DNA of 48,997 bases, from positions 1 to 48,997 of the forward strand of contig CAMKNZ010000016.1 of assembly GCA_946414315.1 (NCBI GenBank), given 5' to 3'. The notes below the pieces were generated by a model, which saw nothing but the letters and a program-made list of their open reading frames with translations, was not told the origin of the DNA and ran no database searches. The stretch comes from an uncultured Clostridia bacterium. Lineage in GTDB: Bacteria; Bacillota; Clostridia; Christensenellales; Aristaeellaceae. Numbering within the stretch: the first letter of the stretch is position 1; every line of letters begins with the position of its first letter. The position numbers and the translations under genes are program-made. Below, in pieces: positions 1 through 6,416 of the stretch.

Positions 1-93
1 TCGTGACTCCACACTGTGGAGATCACTCCCTTTCGGTTGACCTCACCTCTGACGAAAATTCCGCCACCGGCGGTCGTCAGAGGTTCGCCCTCT
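1..93. repeat. Hairpin repeat copy A, running into the 5S rRNA
   Basis: This stretch aligns without gaps, at roughly three quarters identity by eye, to 515-607. Both copies contain a CTCCA-loop-TGGAG hairpin, then a CTTTCG/TTTCGA stretch, then a CCGCC-AC(C/T)-GGCGG hairpin, in the same order and spacing. The similarity fades at about position 93, where 5S rRNA sequence becomes recognisable. Copy A therefore occupies the place where the 5' strand of the 5S gene should be. Confidence 0.65.
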
Positions 94-178
94 TCCATAC
101 CGAACACAGAAGTTAAGCCCTTCAGTGCCGATGGTACTTGGCTGGTAACGGCCCGGGAGAGTAGGTCGCCGCCGGATT
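66..178 (+). rRNA. rrf: 5S rRNA, 3' portion intact, 5' end chimeric
   Basis: The segment from about 93 to 178 has the conserved 5S core: CCATACCGAACAC, AGAAGTTAAGCCC, GATGGTACTTGG and GGGAGAGTAGGTCGCCGCCGG. The 3' strand of helix I (CCGCCGG, 170-176) can still pair with CCGGCGG at 67-73, but that 5' strand is also part of a repeat hairpin. The bases between about 74 and 92 do not complement the helix II 3' strand (CCCTTCAGT). Position 66 is the start implied by helix I pairing. No 23S or 16S sequence precedes it. It is either a truncated or recombined 5S copy or an assembly junction at an rRNA operon. The gene is on the plus strand left of the origin, which is opposite to the inferred replication direction. 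Confidence 0.7.
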
Positions 179-184
179 CCAAAT

Positions 185-213
185 ATAACTGCCGCATAAG
201 CGGCAGTTATTTT
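185..213 (+). terminator. Rho-independent terminator after 5S rRNA
   Basis: An 11-bp perfect stem (ATAACTGCCGC with GCGGCAGTTAT) closes a four-base ATAA loop and is followed by TTTT. It begins seven bases after the end of the 5S sequence and would end an rRNA transcript. Confidence 0.8.
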
Positions 214-229
214 GTCATTAGCCGGCGGA

Positions 230-405
230 CCGCAATCTCAGTCGGCGCAGCGGGCATCGCTGGCGCTTCAGCCCGCCGCTTGCTTCGATTGACTCACTCG
301 GGTCGCTTCCTGCTTCGCAGGATAGCCCACCGGGCTACCGCTTCCCTCGCTCCCCGGATTCCAATAGATCACCTGCGAAAGCAGATGATTTTTTTCTATT
401 GGGAT
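230..405. repeat. Hairpin repeat copy B, no gene seen
   Basis: This GC-rich stretch has no credible coding region. Its last 50 bases before 363 match copy C before 655, ending in the shared CCCCGGATTCCAA. It carries CCTGC-TTC-GCAGG (309-321) and GCCC-ACC-GGGC (325-335) hairpins. It ends in a long hairpin from CCAATAGA (361) to TCTATTGG (396-403), with an inner CTGC-GAAA-GCAG stem and a T-run. The inner stem keeps a C.A mismatch at the same place as the copy C hairpin, which supports common descent. Confidence 0.6.
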
Positions 406-653
406 CTCGGCGGCGCGCCTCCGCAACCTCAATCGTCGCACTGCTCACTTGGAGCGCTTCGCATTGCTCGTTTCGGTTGACTCGCTAACCTCGTTTTTTC
501 CGCATTCTCAATGGTCGCCACTCCACACTATGGAGATGGCTCTCTTTCGAATGACCTCGCGCCCGGCGATATTTCCGCCACTGGCGGTCGCCGGCTGCTC
601 GCCCTTCGGCAAATGCCCCACTGGGGCACCACTCGTATCGCTCCCCCGGATTC
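406..653. repeat. Hairpin repeat copy C, no gene seen
   Basis: From 515 this aligns to copy A, and its 3' end aligns to copy B. It carries a series of small hairpins whose stems differ but whose apex is the same: CTCCA-CACTA-TGGAG, CCGCC-ACT-GGCGG and TGCCCC-ACT-GGGGCA. The stretch from 406 to 514 is more degenerate, with a possible GCTC-ACTTG-GAGC hairpin. Open frames crossing it have no recognisable protein features. Confidence 0.6.
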
Positions 654-680
654 CAAAAAACCGCCTGCTGAAGCAGACGG
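654..680 (-). terminator. Terminator for the minus-strand operon ending with the YhhN-like gene
   Basis: On the minus strand the sequence reads CCGTCTGC-TTCA-GCAGGCGG followed by TTTTTT. The stem has one mismatch. It lies 21 bases past the stop codon of the gene that ends at 701. It doubles as the terminal hairpin of repeat copy C. Confidence 0.75.
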
Positions 681-700
681 TAAATTACTTTTTCCTTGTA

Positions 701-1333
701 TTAGATTAAGCAGGAGATGCCGATCAGCAGCTGTGCGCAATAGTAAAGGATCATGATCGCCCAGTCGACGGCGCGGCTGGCTGAAAAGAGCAAGCGGCCG
801 AAGATGAAGGAATCGCTGATAAAGAACAACGCACCGCCCAAGGCAATCAGCTGACCCTGAAGAGTATTGCCTGAAAGGCATCCGATGGCACAGGCGGTTG
901 TAACAGCCAGAATTGCCGCGTAAACGGAAAAGGGAAGCATCCGGTCTCCGATGGTTTTTCTCCAGCGCCAGAACAGATATGCAGTCACAGCAAGCAGAGA
1001 AACCGCTATGATCAGATGGATCGCAGTAACAGGAAAAAGACGGGTGAAGAAAGCGATGTAGCAAATGTGTCCAGCCAGGAAGAAACCTTCTCCCCAGTAA
1101 AGGTTAAACTCCAGCAGATAATCCGCGACAGCATGAAGAACCAGCGCCGCAAAACAGATCCAGTAATGGGGATCCAGACGAAGGGCCGCCGTCAATGCAA
1201 GACTGGCGGCACCAAGCGTGCCAAGCGCCTTAAAGGAAGAAGCGAGTTTATAGTGCAGCGCCTTTTTGTAATGCATAAAGAAGGGCAGACAGACGAGCAG
1301 GGTCAGTGCGCATACCGCGTACACCCATAACAT
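701..1333 (-). CDS. YhhN/TMEM86-family integral membrane protein
   Basis: This 210-residue protein is almost wholly hydrophobic, with seven to eight predicted membrane helices. The pattern near the C-terminus, ALGGALFFISDS followed by a small-residue helix, is typical of the YhhN (TMEM86) family. Animal members of that family hydrolyse the vinyl-ether bond of lysoplasmalogens. Many anaerobic Clostridia make plasmalogens, so a lysoplasmalogenase role is possible, but bacterial members are mostly untested. The ATG at 1333 has an AAGGAGG ribosome binding site nine bases upstream on the minus strand. It is the last gene of the minus-strand run and is followed by a terminator. Confidence 0.75.
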   Translation of the reverse strand: MLWVYAVCALTLLVCLPFFMHYKKALHYKLASSFKALGTLGAASLALTAALRLDPHYWICFAALVLHAVADYLLEFNLYWGEGFFLAGHICYIAFFTRLFPVTAIHLIIAVSLLAVTAYLFWRWRKTIGDRMLPFSVYAAILAVTTACAIGCLSGNTLQGQLIALGGALFFISDSFIFGRLLFSASRAVDWAIMILYYCAQLLIGISCLI

Positions 1334-1425
1334 GGTTGAAAGCCTCCTTCCGTAAGAACTGCGCTGTACAGGAGAGCTATTGCTTCATAAAAATACAAAT
1401 CAGACTCAGAACAAGATGTTCTCAA

Positions 1426-2181
1426 TCATTCGGTTTCGGGCACCCAGGGCATGAGGAAGGTGTTTACATACCAGCCCTGTTCTTTCTTTCCGTGCTGTTT
1501 GTATGTAAAAATCCTTGATTCTTCTTCTGTTCTTTCCTCCTGGGGAACCAGCCGGATGTTTTTTTCTCTTTTGGCATAGGGATCATAATCATAGACATAC
1601 ATCCGCACAGTGTTCAGAACGGCTCCTTCAATACAACTGAGCCTGTAGGTGCCGTCGGCATTCGGAACAACGTCGTAAACAAAACCTACATGGGTATAGC
1701 GATTGTTTTTCTGTCCGTACTGGACGATGAATCCCTTCTGTGGGATTTCAGAAGTCCGGTGCATATGCAGATAGCCCGGAACCATGGTTGTGGGTTTGGA
1801 GCTGGTGACATGATAAAACTTTTCCGGGGCGACTCCTTCTTCAAGGGCCATAACATCTTTTTCATAAGCCTGGGGAATACCCGCTTCGAGCATGCACCAG
1901 GTTACAAAACCGGCGCACCATTTATTTTTTCCCCATGGATAGTCATTGTACCAGGCAGTATATTTATTCTTTTTCCCCTGATCCTTTCCGTTGACGGTCT
2001 GCCATTCATTATAAACGATTTCAAGCAGATGCTGGATTTCTTCAGGCGGTTCAACAATTTCCTTTGTAATCTCCGCAGGTGGGGGCGTGTGTGTCGCTTT
2101 GGGCTTTGCCGCCAGCGCAGAGGATGAAAACAACAGGGTCAGGACGAGCATTATTGAGATCAGGTGTTTGGTACGGATCAT
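1426..2181 (-). CDS. Secreted CHAP-like cysteine hydrolase
   Basis: The 251-residue product starts with a signal peptide (hydrophobic residues 7-24, likely cut after SALAA). A short Pro/Thr linker follows, then a domain with the hallmarks of an NlpC/P60-CHAP cysteine amidase or peptidase. These are a WCAGFVTWC motif (candidate nucleophile Cys89, with Cys96) and a THVGFVYDV motif with candidate base His164. Such enzymes cut peptidoglycan peptides or amide bonds outside the membrane. The start has AAGGAAGG seven bases upstream. It lies 27 bases after a small secreted-protein gene and downstream of FtsW-like and FHA genes, which points to cell-wall work. The target bond cannot be told from sequence. 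Confidence 0.65.
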   Translation of the reverse strand: MIRTKHLISIMLVLTLLFSSSALAAKPKATHTPPPAEITKEIVEPPEEIQHLLEIVYNEWQTVNGKDQGKKNKYTAWYNDYPWGKNKWCAGFVTWCMLEAGIPQAYEKDVMALEEGVAPEKFYHVTSSKPTTMVPGYLHMHRTSEIPQKGFIVQYGQKNNRYTHVGFVYDVVPNADGTYRLSCIEGAVLNTVRMYVYDYDPYAKREKNIRLVPQEERTEEESRIFTYKQHGKKEQGWYVNTFLMPWVPETE

Positions 2182-2208
2182 CAGGCAACCTTCCTTTCGG
2201 GGAAAAGA

Positions 2209-2502
2209 TCAAAGACCAAAGATATTATACTCCGGAACCGGCGAATTGTCAGTCCCCGGGCCCGGAGATCCGTCAGCAGGAAGACCGGATGGCGCCGGGG
2301 TGGGTCCTTCTGCATGTGTAATATCCGGAGAAACGGAAGCTTCAGGGGACGGCGTTACACCGGTGATTGACTGAATGGAAATGGATGAAAAGGATATACC
2401 GGCTGTCTTCAGCGCGTTTCCGACACACAGGGACAGAGTCAGCACAAAGGCGCAGACCAGCAGCAATGTGATCAGACGGAAACGGGAACGCATTTGTTTC
2501 AT
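2209..2502 (-). CDS. Small membrane-anchored or secreted Pro/Ser-rich protein, unknown function
   Basis: The 97-residue product has basic N-terminal residues, one hydrophobic segment (about 10-30) and then a low-complexity Pro/Ser/Thr/Gly tail that would lie outside the cell. No enzyme domain is visible. In FHA-FtsW gene clusters this position is often held by a penicillin-binding protein that begins with a similar short transmembrane segment. This could be a remnant of one, but no transpeptidase motif remains. The ribosome binding site is weak. A second in-frame ATG lies three codons downstream at 2493. Confidence 0.5.
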   Translation of the reverse strand: MKQMRSRFRLITLLLVCAFVLTLSLCVGNALKTAGISFSSISIQSITGVTPSPEASVSPDITHAEGPTPAPSGLPADGSPGPGTDNSPVPEYNIFGL

Positions 2503-2576
2503 GGAAGCCGGGTATCCTTTCAGGATTTAGTATGAGATATACCGATTTTGGCTGGTTTGACAGGCTGTAAGCCTTG

Positions 2577-3719
2577 TCACTTTGCCAGCATGGCCAGGTG
2601 GGCGTCTTCGGCCAGGTCAGCGTCGTTGCGGCCGGAAACGCCGCAGAGAATTCCTGCAAGGAAACCTTCCGCACAAAGATCCGGAAGTGCGCCTGTCAGG
2701 AAGGGAAGCCTGAGCCTGGATAAAGGCATGAATCCGAAAACGGACAGGAGCGCAGTCAGTGCATGAAGCGACAGCAGCAGGACAGCACCCATCGCCAGCA
2801 CAGCATGGAAACGGGTGCGCGCAAATGTCGCTACCGCACCGCCACGCAGCGCAAAGGGAAGGAAAAGAAGCACCGTCAGACCGGCGAAAACCAGACCGAA
2901 GTGACCGGCCAGTGGGAAGAAAAACGATTCATGATCCAGGACCGTGAAAGCCTCGGGCAGCGGTTCTGTTCCGACCCATCCCGCAGATACCAGCACTGAT
3001 AAGGGGGAAGAGGCCTGAAAAGCTCCGGGCGGAGCCAGAATATACGCGCCGAAAAAAGCCAGCACCGCTACCGCGAGGGCGGGGAAAACAATCACAAGCC
3101 TTCCGTCGGCAGCAAAGATCAGGAGCAGCACGGTGATTCCCCAGAAGACTGCGTTCGCATAATCCCGGCAGAGAAGCAGCAACGCCAGTCCGGCAGCACC
3201 CAGGAGAAGCGCGGAGACCGGGCCCTGACGGGCGAGCAGCGAAGCGAAGGCGACCAGCAGCAGCGCCAGGGCAGCTTCGTTCAGTCCCAGATCCAGGGAA
3301 GAAGAAATCAGCCTGCCGGCGAGAATCAGAAGCCCAAGGAAAGCTGTACAGGCGGACGTCAGCAGAGAAGGAGAAAGGGAACGCATCATGATTCCGCCAA
3401 TCAGAAGCGCGACGACCGCAGCTCCGCAGCGCAGGGCCTGGGCCAGGGCTGCGTCAGCGTCAGACATCGCCAGGGCTGCGATCCCGACGGAGCAAAGCCA
3501 AAGTGTGAGCGCCATGATCATCCGGTCCAGCGCAAACATGCGTGCCAGTACGGTTTCACATAGCAGCATTACGCAGGGGACCAGTACAGCCAGAAGGTAA
3601 AGGGCATGGACGACCGGTTCGTCCTGCTTATGCAGAACGGCAGGAACCAGGAAGACCAGGGCGGACAGCAGGACCGCTGCTGCGGAAAACCGGAACCGGC
3701 CGGAGGATTTTTTCTTCAT
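2577..3719 (-). CDS. Divergent FtsW/RodA/SpoVE-like polytopic membrane protein
   Basis: This is a 380-residue protein with about ten membrane helices. The C-terminal PLSRLRLPFLTG segment resembles the family signature (P-x-x-G-x-x-LPF-x-S-Y-G-G), but the SYGG part is missing. SEDS proteins polymerise glycan strands of peptidoglycan from lipid II, and the altered signature suggests reduced or changed activity. The start used is the ATG at 3719, which overlaps the TAA stop of the FHA gene as TAATG and implies translational coupling. An upstream in-frame TTG at 3731 sits too close to the AGGAGG to be preferred. The FHA partner and the CHAP-like hydrolase nearby support an envelope role. Confidence 0.6.
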   Translation of the reverse strand: MKKKSSGRFRFSAAAVLLSALVFLVPAVLHKQDEPVVHALYLLAVLVPCVMLLCETVLARMFALDRMIMALTLWLCSVGIAALAMSDADAALAQALRCGAAVVALLIGGIMMRSLSPSLLTSACTAFLGLLILAGRLISSSLDLGLNEAALALLLVAFASLLARQGPVSALLLGAAGLALLLLCRDYANAVFWGITVLLLIFAADGRLVIVFPALAVAVLAFFGAYILAPPGAFQASSPLSVLVSAGWVGTEPLPEAFTVLDHESFFFPLAGHFGLVFAGLTVLLFLPFALRGGAVATFARTRFHAVLAMGAVLLLSLHALTALLSVFGFMPLSRLRLPFLTGALPDLCAEGFLAGILCGVSGRNDADLAEDAHLAMLAK

Positions 3720-4465
3720 TATTCGCTCCAATCCTCCTTCCAGCGGTCAGCGCGTTTCCGACGCGGCTCAGACTGCGGCTGCCGGGCAGGATCCCGGGAG
3801 GGCTGGTCCGGTACGGATGAATCAGCTGCCGAAGACTGAAGCGGCGGGGGAATGGGCGGCGCAGGATATGCCGGAGCAGATGTATACGGATCCTGTACGG
3901 GCGGCTGCATCGGCTGCTGAACAGGCGGGAACCATTGCGCCGATCCGGAACCGGGGGCAGGCGTCTGAGGCACAAAAGGCCGGTTGGTATGAGACAGGGC
4001 CGAGAAAAGCTGCAGACGGAGCACTGCGCTGCCGATCTGAAGTACAGATCCGTGGAGCAGGGGCGTGTCCGCATATGCGCCGCGACGGGATACGGGAACG
4101 CCGTCAACGAGCACTTCGCAGCCGACGCGCGGGCGGATCAGCAGGCCGGTTCCGTCTTGCCAGGAAAAATCCAGATGCTGGGAACGGACACCCGGACAGG
4201 GAACCACCAGGTCACAGGAACGCAGCGAACCAAGGATTCCTTCCCGGGGAACCGGGAACCAGGTATCCGGCGGAAGTTCATTGCTGCCGGAGAGGACGAC
4301 CAGTTCACCGATCGTTCCGGCACCGGGCAGGTTTTTAAAACGATCTTTTCGCTCTTTACGGTCGGCATGATGCCAGGAGAAGGCAAAGAGCAGGAGCATC
4401 AGGGCAAAAAAGACAAAAAGCCAGTGTGAAGCGAGAAAGACGGCGTTATACGTTTCCTGGCTCAC
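3719..4465 (-). CDS. FHA-domain membrane protein
   Basis: The 248-residue protein has one N-terminal membrane helix (about residues 10-30). A forkhead-associated-like domain follows (about 50-155), with GxLGSLRSCDLVVP, VRSQHLDF and LLHGSVLQIGSAVL, the usual strand pattern around the phosphothreonine-binding face. A Pro/Gln/Ser-rich disordered tail ends in basic residues. FHA domains bind phosphothreonine. In Gram-positive bacteria such proteins often sit with SEDS genes and PASTA kinases and help control wall synthesis, but no kinase lies in this window. The start is GTG at 4465, with AGGAG six bases upstream. It is translationally coupled to the FtsW-like gene. Confidence 0.75.
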   Translation of the reverse strand: MSQETYNAVFLASHWLFVFFALMLLLFAFSWHHADRKERKDRFKNLPGAGTIGELVVLSGSNELPPDTWFPVPREGILGSLRSCDLVVPCPGVRSQHLDFSWQDGTGLLIRPRVGCEVLVDGVPVSRRGAYADTPLLHGSVLQIGSAVLRLQLFSALSHTNRPFVPQTPAPGSGSAQWFPPVQQPMQPPVQDPYTSAPAYPAPPIPPPLQSSAADSSVPDQPSRDPARQPQSEPRRKRADRWKEDWSE

Positions 4466-4523
4466 GCTGGACTCCTTTCAGAATCAAATCAGAATTCAGG
4501 ATTATGATGAGAGCAAAAGATTA

Positions 4524-5408
4524 TTACAGTGCATCCTGCAGGGCTTTCATGTTTTGGATCATGACGGTCTCGTAATAATCCAGGGGCGGATCTTCGGGGC
4601 CGGAAGTCATAGGATCAAGCTCGCAGACAGAAACGCCGGTTTCATTTACCAGGGTGTTGACAGCGGGATCTTCCTCGGCGGATTTCAGGATCAGCGGCAT
4701 GCTTTCCCCGGTCTTGATCAGCTCTGCGACACGGACCAGCTGGGCTGTCGGAAGCGAATCTTCGGGTTCCTTGTTGATGACAGCCGCGACGGGAAGGCCG
4801 CAGGCTTCCGCAAAATAGGGAAAAGCCTCATGGAAGATGATCACTTTTCGCTGTGTTCCGGAAAGTGCTTCCCTGAGCGTTTCATCCAGCGCAAGCAGAC
4901 GGTCCCGGTAAGCGTTCAGGTTTTCGGTGATCTGCTGTTCGCAGTCAGGGAAAAGGCGGATCAGCCCGTCCGCAAGGTTGGACGCCATTCCGGCTGCACG
5001 CTGCGGATCAAGCCAGAGATGCGAATTGACTTCTTCGCCTTTTTCCGCTTCGCCGATCTCTACGATGTCTGATTCGCTGAGAAACGGCAGGCCGGCTGTC
5101 GCGTCGATAACAGGAAGTTCCGGATAAGCGGAGGTGATGACCGGCAGAAATGACTCCATCCCTGATCCGTTGATCAGCAGGGCGTCGGCTCCGGAAAGGA
5201 CTGCCATATCGGAGTTCTGCAGGGAATAATCGTGCAGGCAGCCGGTGGTGTTTTCAGCCAGATTGAGTACTTCCAGATCTTCAATCCCATTCGTCAGGTT
5301 GAGGGTCAGAATCCAGACAGGGTAAAAGCTTGTTACGACCGTTTCTGCGCAGGCCAGGGCAGGAAACAGGAGCAGCAATGAAAGCAGAAGGGACAGAATC
5401 TTTTTCAT
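4524..5408 (-). CDS. ZnuA-like metal ABC transporter substrate-binding protein
   Basis: The mature part of this 294-residue protein matches cluster A-I metal-binding proteins (ZnuA/MntA/TroA). Candidate ligands are His59 (GCLHDYS), His130 (NSHLWLDP), His193 (IFHEAF) and Asp265 (CELDPM), which is the three-His plus acid set of this family. A signal peptide covers about residues 1-21. The His-rich loop seen in many ZnuA proteins is replaced by a short Glu/Lys segment. ATG at 5408 is preferred over in-frame starts upstream because AGAGG lies just ahead of it and the signal peptide begins there. No permease or ATPase gene is adjacent, so its transporter partners must be encoded elsewhere. Zinc or manganese is the likely cargo. 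Confidence 0.8.
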   Translation of the reverse strand: MKKILSLLLSLLLLFPALACAETVVTSFYPVWILTLNLTNGIEDLEVLNLAENTTGCLHDYSLQNSDMAVLSGADALLINGSGMESFLPVITSAYPELPVIDATAGLPFLSESDIVEIGEAEKGEEVNSHLWLDPQRAAGMASNLADGLIRLFPDCEQQITENLNAYRDRLLALDETLREALSGTQRKVIIFHEAFPYFAEACGLPVAAVINKEPEDSLPTAQLVRVAELIKTGESMPLILKSAEEDPAVNTLVNETGVSVCELDPMTSGPEDPPLDYYETVMIQNMKALQDAL

Positions 5409-5450
5409 GACATAACCTCTGAGCAGCAAAAAATCAGTTTTCCCATTGTA

Positions 5451-5954
5451 TCAACGGGGAGAAGGGGGAAGATCTTCCGGATCAAGCCAGTTTTCCCAAT
5501 CCGCCCTGGGGCGGCTGTCCCGGATGACCCGCGCGAGGATTTTCCGCTCGGGAGCAGGCATGAATTCCGTATAGCGCGTATAGAGAACGCGCATGGCAGC
5601 AAACGAGCCGGCGGACATACAGTATTCATGCAAGGAATCGTATGTGACAGAGTAGACCTTCAGCTGTTCAAAAAGAACGCCCATGACATCGTCAGCGGCG
5701 TCTTTCATTTCCGCGGAACGGATCCGCCGGACGGTGCCGTCTTCCATCTGAGCGCCCATGGACGGGCCCAGCTGTTCATAAACCGAATTAAAAAGAATGT
5801 CTTCCAGACGGGCAGCCAGGTCAGCAAAGGTATCCCGATAGGGAGCATAGTTCCGAAGGAGGGCAGCGGCACGGTCCCAGATGCCCGGGATATCGACCAG
5901 CGCGGATCCGAAACGGGAACGCAGGGCTTCCCTTACATGCCAGGACTCAATCAT
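5451..5954 (-). CDS. Uncharacterised helical protein next to oriC
   Basis: I do not recognise this 167-residue product. It has no signal peptide or membrane helix, so it should be cytoplasmic. It is mostly amphipathic helix with a Pro-rich C-terminus (DPEDLPPSPR). It is the first gene of the minus-strand run, with a good promoter at 6025-6053 and GGAGG seven bases before its ATG. The ZnuA-like gene starts 42 bases downstream and is probably cotranscribed. Its place directly beside the origin, opposite dnaA, is the only functional hint. Confidence 0.6.
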   Translation of the reverse strand: MIESWHVREALRSRFGSALVDIPGIWDRAAALLRNYAPYRDTFADLAARLEDILFNSVYEQLGPSMGAQMEDGTVRRIRSAEMKDAADDVMGVLFEQLKVYSVTYDSLHEYCMSAGSFAAMRVLYTRYTEFMPAPERKILARVIRDSRPRADWENWLDPEDLPPSPR

Positions 5955-6024
5955 GACGATCCCTCCGAACAGAATTGCTTATATATAAATAAATAGGAAC
6001 CTTTCCATTGCTCAGGATGACTTC

Positions 6025-6053
6025 ATCATACCATAAAATGAAGTAATTGTTAA
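6025..6053 (-). promoter_or_regulatory. Sigma-A promoter for the minus-strand operon left of oriC
   Basis: On the minus strand this reads TTAACA, a 17-base spacer, then TATGAT. It would start transcription at about 6018, roughly 65 bases before the ATG at 5954. Confidence 0.65.
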
Positions 6054-6201
6054 CTTTTCAAAGGGAAAATGTCAAAGAACACAGAGAACAGTAAAAAAAC
6101 GAACAATGGAAACATCCAAAACCATAAATCTTGTGGAGAGTGGAAAAAGCGGCACAAAACCTTGTTCGAACAAATGAAGAATTCCTTACAATTTCATCAA
6201 T

Positions 6202-6311
6202 TAATCCACATTTATCCACAGGGCAGAAAGCCTTGAAATTCCGTAATGTTTTTGATATTATAGTCGAGCCGGTTTGGCAAAGGACAGTTATCCACAGTCC
6301 GGTTATCCACA
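6202..6311 (+). promoter_or_regulatory. DnaA-box cluster
   Basis: Three perfect TTATCCACA boxes lie at 6212-6220, 6288-6296 and 6303-6311, all in the same orientation. A one-mismatch box (TAATCCACA, 6202-6210) is directly next to the first. A weaker, inverted match is at 6132-6140. The cluster brackets the dnaA promoter, an arrangement that lets DnaA repress its own gene. Confidence 0.9.
6233..6261 (+). promoter_or_regulatory. Promoter of dnaA
   Basis: TTGAAA at 6233-6238, a 17-base spacer and TATTAT at 6256-6261. DnaA boxes lie both upstream and downstream of it, consistent with autoregulation. Confidence 0.7.
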
Positions 6312-6416
6312 GCTCAAGCATCCGCTGTGTGCTTTTTTTGCCGCCTGACCGACATGATCCGTCATGATCACCGCAGACGCGGTTTACATCTTTATCACCG
6401 AATGGAGAATGACCGA

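Larger units (their letters stand above)
5955..6416. other. oriC: Chromosomal replication origin (oriC)
   Basis: This gene-free stretch lies immediately upstream of dnaA and holds a DnaA-box cluster at 6202-6311. The AT-rich run at 5978-6060 (TATATATAAATAAATA and TTGTTAACTTTTC) is a plausible unwinding element. Divergent promoters leave it in both directions, and gene orientation flips across it: minus to the left, plus to the right. A perfect 12-bp palindrome (TTGTTCGAACAA) sits at 6162-6173. Confidence 0.8.

Noticed and set aside
230-690. CRISPR array as an explanation for the hairpin-rich repeats
   Set aside because: The units are not of constant length, spacers are not regular, and the arms vary between units.
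16-756. Several open frames of 80-180 codons in the repeat region, on both strands
   Set aside because: They cross the 5S sequence, hairpin repeats and the terminator, and their translations are low-complexity, Arg/Ser/Pro-rich.
2577-3719. Calling this gene ftsW, rodA or spoVE
   Set aside because: Topology and the LPF segment fit the family, but the signature is incomplete and the partner transpeptidase is missing, so a specific symbol is not justified.
6327-6416. Longer dnaA reading frame with 30 extra N-terminal codons
   Set aside because: The extension overlaps the dnaA leader, has no ribosome binding site and does not resemble DnaA. ATG 6417 follows GGAG at good spacing.
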